From positions 32,163,168 through 32,227,167 of the forward strand of contig NC_092569.1 in assembly GCF_037975245.1 (NCBI RefSeq): a stretch of 64,000 nucleotides of DNA, given 5' to 3'. The notes beneath the pieces were generated by a model. The model was not told the DNA's origin. It was given only the letters and a program-made list of their open reading frames with translations, and did not search any database. Position numbers and translations under genes: made by a program. Shown here one piece after another: positions 36,668 through 49,500 of this stretch; the first letter of the stretch is position 1; each line of letters opens with the position of its first letter. The DNA is from Apostichopus japonicus (lineage: Eukaryota; Echinodermata; Holothuroidea; Aspidochirotida; Stichopodidae).

Positions 36668-37949
36668 CAACACATTTTTCAACTGTATTTATATTTTCCC
36701 AGTTAGCTTTCTGTTGTATACTTTTTTAGTTATTTCAATCATTATTTGTTCTACAGAATACGGGGATGAATTAAAACTCCCAGATGATGTTGTGGTAAAA
36801 TTGATTAGCAATTAACAACTAACGCTGTTGTCTGAAATACTGAGTATTAAACTTGAAAGATGAAAAAAGTGCACAAAGTTTAAAAAAAAGACAAATAAGT
36901 AACACAAAGGATCAAAGCTTTGTAGAAACTCAACTGACAAACATAGATCTGGAACTCTTTGCTTTTGATTTTCTTCTCATATTTCTTTTGTTTGATACTT
37001 CTAGTTCAATCATATTAACGAACAATAGTTATCAACGATTATTTCAAATTATCATGAATAAACAACTCACGATCTCAAGAATAGTTTCAGCTATCTTCAG
37101 GTCACCATATGTGTCAGCTAATTGTGCTGCTGTAATTGTTTTCACTGATGTGATGATTTTTTTCTCTTTTATTTGCTACTTTCAATTCCCTTCTGATTCT
37201 TTTATGTTTTTCTCTCGTAATGTTAAAACATAGAAACACAATTATGAATAAAAAATCTTCACAATTATTCTTAGAGCTTTCATGATTAAATCTCTAACCA
37301 TGTGACAATGTACAGTAGCTATGAAGCTAAAAGATGTATAATGTTAATCTTACTCCATGTCTACACAATAAAGGGCTATTTTTTTATGATCTATAAACAC
37401 CAGTGTGTGACATAGGTGATATGGTACATGTTAATATAACCATTCAATTTCACATCTGATTTTTACTGGTTGGGATTTAAACAGCTGTTTCCCAAGTTTA
37501 GACTCCTTCGAAAGTTAATTCATTTATATGAAGGGGATGTAAATAGATAATGCTCTGATATAATATATATTAAAGTTTGATTTATTGAATATTTATTACT
37601 GGATGTGATTTAATGTAGGTGTATTACTGAATTATGGTCACAGAAGATTCAAGTATAAGATAAAAGTAAAGTTAACTGAACTCTTTTGCGCAACTTCCAT
37701 TCCTAATCCAGCAAAACGAATATTTACCGTGTGATAAGGTTGTTTTTAATGTAATTACAGGGGCGTAAATCCTTCCCTTTTCAAGGGGAGTGTAGATTCG
37801 ATGCGGGAACGACCAGACCGGCGCAATTTGGGTCGACTCTGCAATTATGAATTATTTGTTTCTTTCGTTTTCGCATGCGATGATTGACTAAATACGGGAG
37901 GCGATTTCACCAACAGAAATCATGTATTCGTGTATCGAAGAGTAAGTAA

Positions 37950-39000
37950 ACCAGGCACAACTTCCAATAAATAGTTTCTCTTTCGCGCAACTCTCATGGG
38001 ATATCCGGTTCTCTTCCGTGCAATAATATGTACCCGGCAGTACGCAGAATACTTCGAAGGTTTGACGTATTGTATCAAGACTTATTTTAAAATCTCAACT
38101 ATATTATCTCACATATTTCTACTGATTATGCTCAAACCTTAAAGTAAGACAATTTATTACAAACCGTCAACTTATGTTAACAGTTCATTTGTTACCTCCA
38201 ACGTATCTGAAAGTTCAACTGGTTTACCTAACAATTTATTTTATTTTCTGAAATAATAAAGAGAGTAAGCTTAAAGATTTATTACTCCCGTGAAATGCAT
38301 CGCTATAGTTGAGAAGTGTATCAATTTTATTTTGTTTATTAAATATGCCTGCCATGGTTGGCATTGGACAAACAAGTTTCAATTAATTAATACTGTACTA
38401 TTTCAGACGGTTCAGAGAATGTGCGTGAACTACTGAATAGCTACTAAGGTTGACTTAATGCCTGTACTGATATGCAATTGCATGAAAATGTAATGTCTGT
38501 ACACCCTGTTACGAAATTCAGATTCAAAGGAAATTGTAGGTGGACGTCCGTACTGGGGAGGGATCTTAGGAGAGGGGTGGCGTTTAGTGGGAGGAGTGTC
38601 GCCTCACCTTTGAGAAAATTGTGTCTCAGTAAGGGTGTTAAGAAGCAATGATGCTACCTTTTTCATTATATATTAAATCCATTTATGTTCGGGTGTTACA
38701 ATATTTGTTAGAAACTTTCGGGGTAAGGGAAGGGGTGGTCAGGTTCGTGTTCCCATGGTCCCTGTGGCTACGGCCTTGTATATATTGAATACATAACACA
38801 TTTAAAATACATAATATGACATGATGGTAGGTATACGCATTTAACTGCTTTCTCAGTGACCTTTTTTTAAAGACGACAATCCAATCGACTCACGGAACTT
38901 TGTCTAGAAATGTCAATAACTGACTCGAAGTTAACATGTTAAGGGAAACCTCTTTATATGCGTAATAGGCATATCGCTAAAGAGAGAAGCATTCTGAGAA
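37950..39000. repeat. Upstream block of gene B, paired with about 62960-63950
   Basis: Recurring matches: CATGGGATATCC (37996 and 62979), GACGTCCGTAC (38543 and 63474), CTTTCTCAGTGA, AAAGACGACAATCCA, GACTCACGGAACTTT and AAAGTTAACNTGTT. The offset at GACGTCCGTAC is 24931 bp. The block lies 1.5-2.5 kb upstream of the gene B start and recurs downstream of gene B, as expected for a tandem gene family. Confidence 0.75.
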
Positions 39001-40503
39001 GCACTTAACCCCGTGATGTAATATAAAGTAACCTATCCAGTATCATATATGATAGGTATTTATTTTTAGTTGGTAAATTTTCCCTGCTGTCCCAGTCTTC
39101 GTCCCTGAAAATATTTTGTGTGGTGGCAGGGACAGCTTTTCCTCTACCTCTTGCTACGCCACTGTCAGCTAAATAATAGAATGGCGTAGGCATGATGGTA
39201 CTAAAATATTTATTCATGCAAAATCGTGACTGGCAGTGTCTCCGTTGTCTGAAACTGTTGGTAGCCAACCCCCTGGGAAATGGGTGCCACTTTTAAATGA
39301 ACCACTTATGGCTACGCCTATAAAGTAGCTATACGCATCCAAAAAAAGCTCTAGCTACGCCTCTGCTGGTTAACAGATATAAATTTCATTTAAAAAAAGT
39401 AGCCTTTTCATATGTCATAATATGCTCCTTTGATTAAATATCTTATATAAATATAAAAAAAAATAAAGAAAAATATTTTCCTCATAATTTACAGTCAGAT
39501 GTAATTATTAAAGTCAATAAACAATTTAGTCAAAGCCCAATGAAAAAAAAAGATGACATGTTTATTCAATCAGATGTAAGGATACTCGATTCCGCAAACA
39601 GGGTGTGACGTAGGCATTATAAAACAAGGGAGTATTGTTCATATAGCATACCACTGCAAATCTTCGAATGTTCCAAACTGTGTTAATAAGATATTTGTAC
39701 ATACATATTGATAGTGTAGAATAGATAATACCGTACATTTCACGGTATATAAGATGTATTGTACTAGTTCATGCATGTAATATAGTGCTGATTAGTAGTA
39801 TTACTTCCTGTCATATCGATACTGCTTTAAATTTGCCTTCCAACCAAAAGCGAAGTAACGTAGCTACAATAATCACTCATAAATGTTTCTTAAAAATATC
39901 GATGATTGAAGCTTAACCAGAACAAGTAAATCAACATTCCTATTAATTTCATAGGCTCAGTAGCATTGACGTAGTTTGGCACACAACTACAGAACCTTTA
40001 ACATGAACTACACCAAATGTATTATAGATTAAAAGTGATCATCGTAATCGATATTCGTTTTAAAAACCAAATACATTTACATGTACTGAATTGTTATACC
40101 GTTGCTGTCATTGGAACTAGAGGCACGATAGTCAATAAGTATACAATAGGTGTTATGCTGTATTTATCGGAACAAGGACAATTCAACATTATGCAACTGA
40201 AGCTTACTGCACCATTGACTGAAATTTCAAGATATAAATAGCTTTTCAAAATAGTAAGTTGGATTGCGCATGTCGAATAATCTTCTTTACACACAAGCCA
40301 ATGATACTATAGATGGGCAGCACATTTGTATAAGCTGTTCACCAAATCATACTTTAAATAAAATGATGGCATTATTAGACATCCATACTACTACGGTCAT
40401 TTCAATAGGGTGTCGGTAACCCCTAAATAGATACCCTGTGACATTTGCCATCTTGCACTTCATCGAATATATTTTCGCATTTCATTTATACAAACTCGAA
40501 ATC
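39000..40503. other. Upstream region of gene B
   Basis: It contains a hAT-like terminal motif TGCTACGCCACTG ending near 39164, without a clear partner. It probably includes the promoter and 5' UTR of gene B. I see no convincing TATA box; TTTAAATAAA near 40353 and GCCATCTT near 40447 are weak candidates. Confidence 0.35.
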
Positions 40504-40569
40504 ATGGAGAAGTGTTTCAACGTTTTTTTGACTGTTTTGACGATTTGGAGCTCGTTTGGAACAGAAATG
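40504..40569 (+). CDS. Gene B exon 1: signal peptide
   Basis: ATG at 40504 opens 22 codons, MEKCFNVFLTVLTIWSSFGT then EM. It is a typical short secretory leader with a hydrophobic core, ending in phase 0 at a consensus donor ATG|GTAAGTG. It joins in frame to the next proposed exon, 8.5 kb downstream. This choice rests on leader character, phase and the absence of a better candidate in the intron. Confidence 0.65.
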
Positions 40570-43500
40570 GTAAGTGTTTCTTTTATTCAATAAATTTATA
40601 TTTTACTCCATTGAATATCTTCTGTTTCGAAAATAACATAGGATGCCTCAACGGGTTATAAACTCAGTTAATATTAAATTATGTGTCAAAATGAGTGTTA
40701 GCGTCTTCAAAGAAATAGGAAAATATCGACAAAAATCCTGATAAATTTCTGTCAGAAGGCCTTCAATTTAAAATACTCAGAATTTTTAACTTCGTTTAAG
40801 GACAGCATTGTTTAACAAAACGTCTTTAATTTAACCACATAAATTGGAATAAAAACAAAAGATTGGCTCTAATCGGTTCTTCTTTGCTTAAAAACAGTAT
40901 TCTTAAAAATTTGCTCACATGTAAAATACTTAGAAGAATAGCTAATTCATACATTTCAAATTTGTTTCCGTTACACACCAATTTTTAAAAAGTCAACTAA
41001 GTTTCGTGATATGGCCAGGTAAAAGTTATCTCTCATCAAATTTAAGAGTATATCGCTCCCCACATATCTTTTACAGCACGTCAGTTCACAAGGTTTCCCT
41101 CCAATAGCCAATCCCACCTTTCACAGATACATACCAATATGTTACAGCACTCAATTCATATTATGAATTAGTGACCCTAAATTCACATATAGATCATTCT
41201 AATTCATAAATTTATACTCCAAGATTTTGGCTACTAGTACGATAACTAAAAAAGGAAATTCATTTATTTCAGCGACGACTAAAATCTAAACTATAATTTT
41301 TTTTTTTTAGATCCATGAGTTATAATGTTCTTCTTGTTAAAAATCCAATCATGAGATTCCCTCTCTATACAGAGCAATATTCGGTACTTTTTGTATCGTT
41401 AAATGTTTTCAGTTTATTCATTTGTTATAATGCCTTGCTTTTATTTTGCGATATAAATTGCATACGAATAATTTGACTTTTTCATCTTCATAAAGGCAAC
41501 TTCCTTTGACAGCTCTGTTATATTGATATGATTTCCGAACAGACATGTTATTTCTCGTCTTAGTTCAAGGTATCGTTATTGATACATTAAAGCAACATCT
41601 GCGTCTTCCTATTATTTAATATATTTTATATTTTACTTCATTGAATATCTTCGGTTTAAAAAATAACATAAGTTGCGTCAATGTGTTGTTGAGCTAACTC
41701 TGTTAATATTAAATTATGTGTCAAAATGAGTGTTAGCGTCTTCAAAGAAATAGGAAAATATCGACAAAATTCCTGATAAATTTCTGTCAGAAGGCCTTCA
41801 ATTTAAAATACTCAGAATTTTTAACTTCGTTTAAGGACAGCATTGTTTAACAAAACGTCTTTAATTTAACCACATAAATTGGAATAAAAACAAAAGATTG
41901 GCTCTAATCTGTTCTTCTTTGCTTACATACAGTATTCTTAAAAATTTGCTCACATGTAAAATACTTAGAAGAAAAGCTAATTCATACATTTCAAACGTGT
42001 TTCCGTTACACACCAATTTTTAAAAGTCAACTAAGTTTCGTGATATGGCCAGGAAAAAGTTATCTCTCATTAAATTTATGAGTATATCGCTCCCCACATA
42101 TCTTTTACAGCACGTCAGTTCACAAGGTTTCCCTCCAATAGCCAATTCCACCTTTCACAGATACAAACCAATATGTTACAGCACTCAATTCATATTATGA
42201 ATTAGTGAGCTTAAATTAACATGTAGATCATTCTAATTCATAAATGTATACTCCAAAATTTTGGCTACGAGTACGATAACTAAAAAAAGAAATTCATTTA
42301 TTTCAGCGATAACTAAAATCTAAACTATAATTTTTTTTTTTTTAGATCCATGAGTTATAATGTTCTTCTTGTTAAAAATCCAATCATGAGATTCCCTCTC
42401 TATACAGAGCAATATTCGGTACTTTTTGTATCGTTAAATGTTTTCAGTTTATTCATTTGTTATAATGCCTTGCTTTTATTTTGCGATATAAATTGCATAC
42501 GAATAATTTGACTTTTTCATCTTCATAAAGGCAACTTCCTTTGACAGCTCTGTTATATTGATATGATTTCCGAACAGACATGTTATTTCTCGTCTTAGTT
42601 CAAGGTATCGTTATTGATACATTAAAGCAACATCTGCGTCTTCCTATTATTTAATATATTTTATATTTTACTTCATTGAATATCTTCGGTTTAAAAAATA
42701 ACATAAGTTGCGTCAATGTGTTGTTGAGCTAACTCTGTTAATATTAAATTATGTGTCAAAATGAGTGTTAGCGTCTTCAAAGAAATAGGAAAATATCGAC
42801 AAAATTCCTGATAAATTTCTGTCAGAAGGCCTTCAATTTAAAATACTCAGAATTTTTAACTTCGTTTAAGGACAGCATTGTTTAACAAAACGTCTTTAAT
42901 TTAACCACATAAATTGGAATAAAAACAAAAGATTGGCTCTAATCTGTTCTTCTTTGCTTACATACAGTATTCTTAAAAATTTGCTCACATGTAAAATACT
43001 TAGAAGAAAAGCTAATTCATACATTTCAAACGTGTTTCCGTTACACACCAATTTTTAAAAGTCAACTAAGTTTCGTGATATGGCCAGGAAAAAGTTATCT
43101 CTCATTAAATTTATGAGTATATCGCTCCCCACATATCTTTTACAGCACGTCAGTTCACAAGGTTTCCCTCCAATAGCCAATTCCACCTTTCACAGATACA
43201 AACCAATATGTTACAGCACTCAATTCATATTATGAATTAGTGAGCTTAAATTAACATGTAGATCATTCTAATTCATAAATGTATACTCCAAAATTTTGGC
43301 TACGAGTACGATAACTAAAAAAAGAAATTCATTTATTTCAGCGATAACTAAAATCTAAACTATAATTTTTTTTTTTTTAGATCCATGAGTTATAATGTTC
43401 TTCTTGTTAAAAATCCAATCATGAGATTCCCTCTCTATACAGAGCAATATTCGGTACTTTTTGTATCGTTAAATGTTTTCAGTTTATTCATTTGTTATAA

Positions 43501-46500
43501 TGCCTTGCTTTTATTTTGCGATATAAATTACAAACGAATATTTGGACGAAAGCAACTTCCTTGTTCAGCTCTGTTATTTTGATATGATTTCCGAACAGAC
43601 ATTTTATTTCTCGACTTTGTTCAAGTTATCCTTATGAATACATTAAAGCAACATCTGCGTTAACTAATAAAAAACAAAACATTTCTATATGATAATCCAA
43701 TCACAAAGATTCTTCCATTTCAAATAGTGAACAGTTGGGTTAATACAGTGAACAAAACTATAGTGACAAGGTACATCCTTTAAATTAGATATCTATTACT
43801 TCAAAGGGTGGTTCAGGTTTAATCAAATTTGAAGAAATGCTCAGTTTTACGTTTGATTAAAGTGTTGTAAACTATCATCCAACGCGAAAGTTTTAGATTT
43901 CAAATTCTAAAGAGCACCTCAATATTTAATCCCTTCACATGCTCATAGAGATCTCTTTAAAAGATATCGTTATACGTTGCCAAAGTTTGAAAAAACAGTC
44001 TGCAACAAAAATAAAGGTACTTTGAATAAATTTTGAAAATATGATATCACTATTTTTGTACATGTACATATTCAAGGAAACAAAGTTGAATAACAACAAA
44101 TCAAACTGGTGTATACGTCAAACTAATTTAAAACTAATTTATGGAAACTAAATTAATGCTGAAAATAGCAAACTTATGTTACACGGATTTATTTCAGAAC
44201 GAATTATCAAAGATCAAAGTATGTTCTTATTTTAATTGCTTATACGAAAGAATGGTATGATACGCGACCATGAAAATGTCTCCGGCGATTCGGATGGCTA
44301 GCTTCCAATTTTCCTTTCTTTTCGTGTTTCTCATTTCCTTCAGTTAGGCTATATATTGTTAGATATTCCCAGGAAATTTAATCCCAATACTCCGTTATTT
44401 TAAATATGATGGATATTGGAGCATACCAAATGTAAAACGTTCAGTTATTTGATTTAAAATGATACAGTTTGAATGTCACTCAGTCACAAGCCTTTTAAAG
44501 TGATAGTTAAATAAGATTGATTTCCTCAATGATTATTTCGAGAAGTTATATAACTTGACCAAAAGTAACTCCTTGATACCGACTCAGACATGTCGTTTTA
44601 CAATGCCAAGATAAGAGGTAAATTTAAAGGAAGAAATACTATTTTGATTGTGAATGGGAAACTTAATTGAGATATTTGTATACATTGTTAGCTAAATAAA
44701 AAGTAACAGAAAATGTGCACATCCCTAAATATTCTCATATGGCATTCAATAAATAATTTCAGAAACGATAAAATAACTTTTCGTTTAAGTTACTTTTATG
44801 AACATTGCACTGTTTTAACTTCTGTTTTGATTCTTGTGAGTTAAAATAAAACACATATAAAGTATCGAATGTGTGCGACTTGTTTAACTGCATATTTCTA
44901 ATTTACGTGTCGCTTTATAATGGGCAACGACGTTTACGTCTAGAAAGCATTTGCGATCGAATGATAATAATTACAACTATAGTATTGTAAGAGCATCATT
45001 AATTTATTGAACTGGAATATTAAGTGGGTTGGAAGACTCTTTCTAATGGAATAGACGAATTGTCCCTTTTCTTCCATTAAATCAGTTATATTACATAATA
45101 GCTTCAAATATAAGCCGTATTCTGGATATAGTGGGACAAGCAAATCTAAAATCTCACACGATCATACAAAAAGCATTAAAAGCCATATTACTAGCGGACT
45201 AACTCAGTGCAGATGCAAAGAACGTTTCTAAAAATTTAAAACTAAACTGAATATTATTCTGGTTGATGATCTCTTAAATATTAATAGTTTTCAATATCTT
45301 GTTTCTTTTCCTTTCTTTATTTACTTAGACATAATCTATAACAGTAAAACAAAGCAGGGAACAAGTAATACAACATAATTAGAAGAAAAAAAATGCATTT
45401 CATTTATTTTGAAACAATTCAGTTCACCAACATTCTAATGACCATTCAAAGTGATGTTTTCTGTCAAATATTGGAATATGAAAGGCTAGTTCACCGTGTA
45501 AAGAATTAAATATTCTATATATGCATATATTAACTACAACTGTGCTATATAATTCATTTGGTGTTAACGCATAACCTGGAAATAAACTATTACGAGAAAG
45601 AAAGACATTCATGATCCTTTTAATTATCTGTTAATTCTCTTATCACAAATACCATGTTTACTTTGATTTTCACACAAGGTGTTCCATTAGGTTGTTGAAC
45701 ATGTAAACTTCCTTGTAACGTTTAATAGTCTCAACTTGAATACAACAATTCTCGCGGCCATCAATCACTCCCTCCCACCCGACTCAAACCCTCCATTCCA
45801 GATGTTGCTATTTGGTGTAGAATAAAACTTAACATTTCTTATATAGTTTACAGTAACATGTAATATAATTCAGTATACAAAGAAACTCTCCCTGTACTTT
45901 AAAAAAAATCGATTATAGACTTTTACAAATTCAACAACATAACATACATAACAATGTATTTAAAGGTCTCTTTTCTTACACGTTGCAAAACCTAGAAAGT
46001 ATTAACATAACATTCATCACGACTGCATGGTAGTAATTCGCTTTATATGTTGAAGGATATCTAACTAAATTTTTCCATATCATTTGTTGTGGCTATCTTT
46101 CGAACGAGCATTATATTCAAGGGAACAAACGGCATGTGATACTCAGTAACGAAGACAATAAACACAATGTTTTATACAGATACAACAATAACGTCGCACA
46201 CCGTCTGTGCTTCCTGAAAAACATTATCGACGACAAGAAAAAAATTTGGCTATATCCCAAACAAATCCCCTTGACCTCTCTAATATCTTTGTGTAGATAG
46301 TATAATACTGTGTACTTTACTCTGTTGGCAACAGCAAAGTATAAAATGTTGATTCTAAATTTTTCATGACTCTAGGTAAGTGAGACACCATTTGTCTGTA
46401 CCCAAGGGCCACATTCTACTAGAAGGATACAAACTCGTGCCAAAAATTAACGCTTGACATGTTCGACGTTTTAAAGCTACTGATTCGATGACCCATGTGC

Positions 46501-49500
46501 AAACATTGTTTTCAAGCATATTCACAATTTTGATGGAGATGAAAAACATCACATAATTCCACCCGTAGGAGACTTGATCAAGTCCAACCTAGCTCAATGT
46601 TATTCTCTGTGAAAAGACTACAGGTTTCCAATTGACCTTTTTAACCGTTTGGGTGTTTAATACGTGTGAGAATTACCTATATTGTTGGAGCAAGTTCCGA
46701 TTTCTGCTCTTTATCGTTTTTCTGTGGTACGTCGATTGTAAGAAGTTTAAGGTCGTTCTATTATGGCATGTGTACAATTTTCGTGAGCAATTTTGGGTCA
46801 GCACGGTTCAAACGTGATATCCATAACATTTCTGAGGAATTTGTTTTACATTTCCGTTCCATCATTGTATGAACATAAATTACGAAGTGCAATGCTTTGG
46901 TTCTTTGTCTTTGTCTTTACAATGGAGCATATGTTATTCGTAGCAATAAGATCAACGATCCATTGTATATAATAAGTTTGTGACAGTGTTTCCACATTGA
47001 AGAAATTTAACTTCTAACATTATAACGAACTATGTCTGCTATAATAAGGAGCGTAAGGCAAGAAAAGAGGAGATGGGAGGAAAGGAATTGGCATCGTTAT
47101 CGCACCTTTGACTTAAATCTTTCAAACCAACAAATGGATAGACTGATCCAGTGCCATTCAAAACAAGTGTTGCGCCGATCATCGTTTGTGATATCGGTAT
47201 CGGCCGATATTTGCAATATCTTCGGCAAACCGATATTGAACATTTCCTTGTTTTTCCAACAACAACGGCACATCTCCTACTCTGTTCTAGGCGGTCAAAT
47301 AAGCATGACGCAAGCACTGAATACATTTACCGATCTAATGATAAAACAATCTGTAAGCAGACCAGTCAGACCTTTTAACGTTAAGTATATAACAGTCTTT
47401 GTAGCGCTTTAAAGTAAACCAGTTCACCAGTCTATGTGACTATATGTATATAACTACAGTAGTGGCTTATCACACTAACTTTCACAGTGCTTCTGAGTCC
47501 TCAAATGAGAATAAAAGTTGTAACACGTGGACACCCCCACTGAATCATTCCAAAAAACTGTGTATCTTTTAAGAAACTGCAAGGAGTATTATGGATGCAT
47601 TTTTGTTAGAACATAACTGTTGAAAAGATTGTATTTTGAGAATCAAGTTTGTGTATCACAATTTGTTTTCGGTTGGTTAACGAATAATGCAAAGACGAGG
47701 CACTTGCTAATTTTGGCTAGGCTTAGTTGTCAGTATAGACGGCAAATGGTAGAATATAATTTTTACGGAAGTTAAAAAAAAATAAAGAAACTATTGTGGT
47801 TTTGGTTCTGTTAATCACTAAGAGTAGTGAAAGTTCTTAGCTAGTATACGCTCATGTCTTCTCTATATGAAGTTAGTTTTATTGATAACTCGATGTCATC
47901 ATTTAATATTTTTTTGCTAAAAAAATTCATGGCTCTATGTGACGACCGTTTTTAATAAGACTTACGAAGTGGGTCAAACAGAGTAACGAATCGTTCAACA
48001 GAAGTAACAGGAAGAGTGGACTTGTGTTTTTCCAAGAACAAAATGCTAGCACACAGTTTTGTTCATATCATCTTGTTAGGGACTATGATCATTCAGTTAT
48101 AAAGAGATTAGGGCTAGTATTATATAATAAGCACAAGGGAGTTATCAAGTGGTTACTGTTAGTGAGTTGTGCAATATCATATTTTACGGTAGCCGATCAT
48201 AATTCTGAGACTTCATGTATTAAAGTATGACTTAAAGTGCGATTTGACATCCATTCTGGCTGTTTAAAAATATCAGTATCGGTATGGCTCCGATATTGGG
48301 ATTGAAATATCGGATATCGGTCAGATCCGATATTGGTGGATAACGGCACAACACTAGACACAATGATTTCAAAAAGAAGCTAAGCTGAGCTTCTGCTACA
48401 GCGCTGCTACAATTGTTTAGTAAGTAAGATATACAAATCTATGGTTATGAACTTACCTTACAAGTAACATGATACCTTTCAAAATCCAGAGTTTCATTGT
48501 GCACGGTAAATATCAAGACACGGTAATCTTAGTCCAAAAAGTATAGCTGGGACGATGTAAATGATATCCTACGTGTTATTAAGGACTGTTAAACACAAAT
48601 ACGTTACAACATATGTCTGAAATGTTTGAATGTCAAAATATAACTTGAACAAAGAACATCTGTCTGCATTAAGCAACAAAGCTGTTTAAGGAAGCAGTCA
48701 GCTATTGCCTTTGTCCTTTACTTGTACTAACGTACCATGTGCCAAAGAAGCTGTAAAACCGGAAAAAAATACCAGTAATCTAATGTTTCCTGGAAGAAAG
48801 TTGTACCTTGTAAGTGATCATTGACCTGTGAATCAGATATGGAACATAGACACACAAAAAATATCTTTAAAAGTGGTGATACAGAGAATTTATCAAAGTT
48901 TAAATCGACTTTACTCGTAACTAACATATTTTGGAACAGTTTGCGAAAAGTTCTATCTTTCCCTCAAACTGGTTTTATTATGTTCAATAAAATCCTGCTT
49001 ATTGTTGATTGCAATACTCTGTATGTCTTGTAACGTATGCAGTAAATGTCTTTTATTACACAGATAATCTTCAGTGCCGAGGGAAGATCTTCAGGTACGT
49101 ATATTATTTATATTATATGATTTATCTTATAATAAGAAGAAAACTGATATCACTTATGTATTATAAACGTTAACACCTCAGTTGGACAACTTGAATGACT
49201 GGAAATGTTAGCATTTTAATGTTGCTCTACACGTTTCTTTTTTTCAATCGTGTCACCATTTCCGAATATCTATTTCGAGGTTGATTTCCTCTGAGTAGTT
49301 TCCTTTCAATCTTTTCATATCCTTCGTGCTACATCGGTATTTTCTCAGGTACTTTAAACAAATGGGATTTGCCTGTTTTCGTGAGTCTTTTGATCTCACT
49401 TGGATATGATTGATTACTACGGAAGCATGGTGAAAAGAGAAATTCAAGTTTCTTGGTCTTTGAATTTCCTATGTAGGCTGGAAACTTATCAAAGATAATG

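Noticed and set aside
43385-43582. 65-aa reading frame after a poly-T/AG in the third intron-1 repeat
   Set aside because: The frame is closed in the two other copies by small changes, no donor follows, and there is no domain; treated as intronic repeat.
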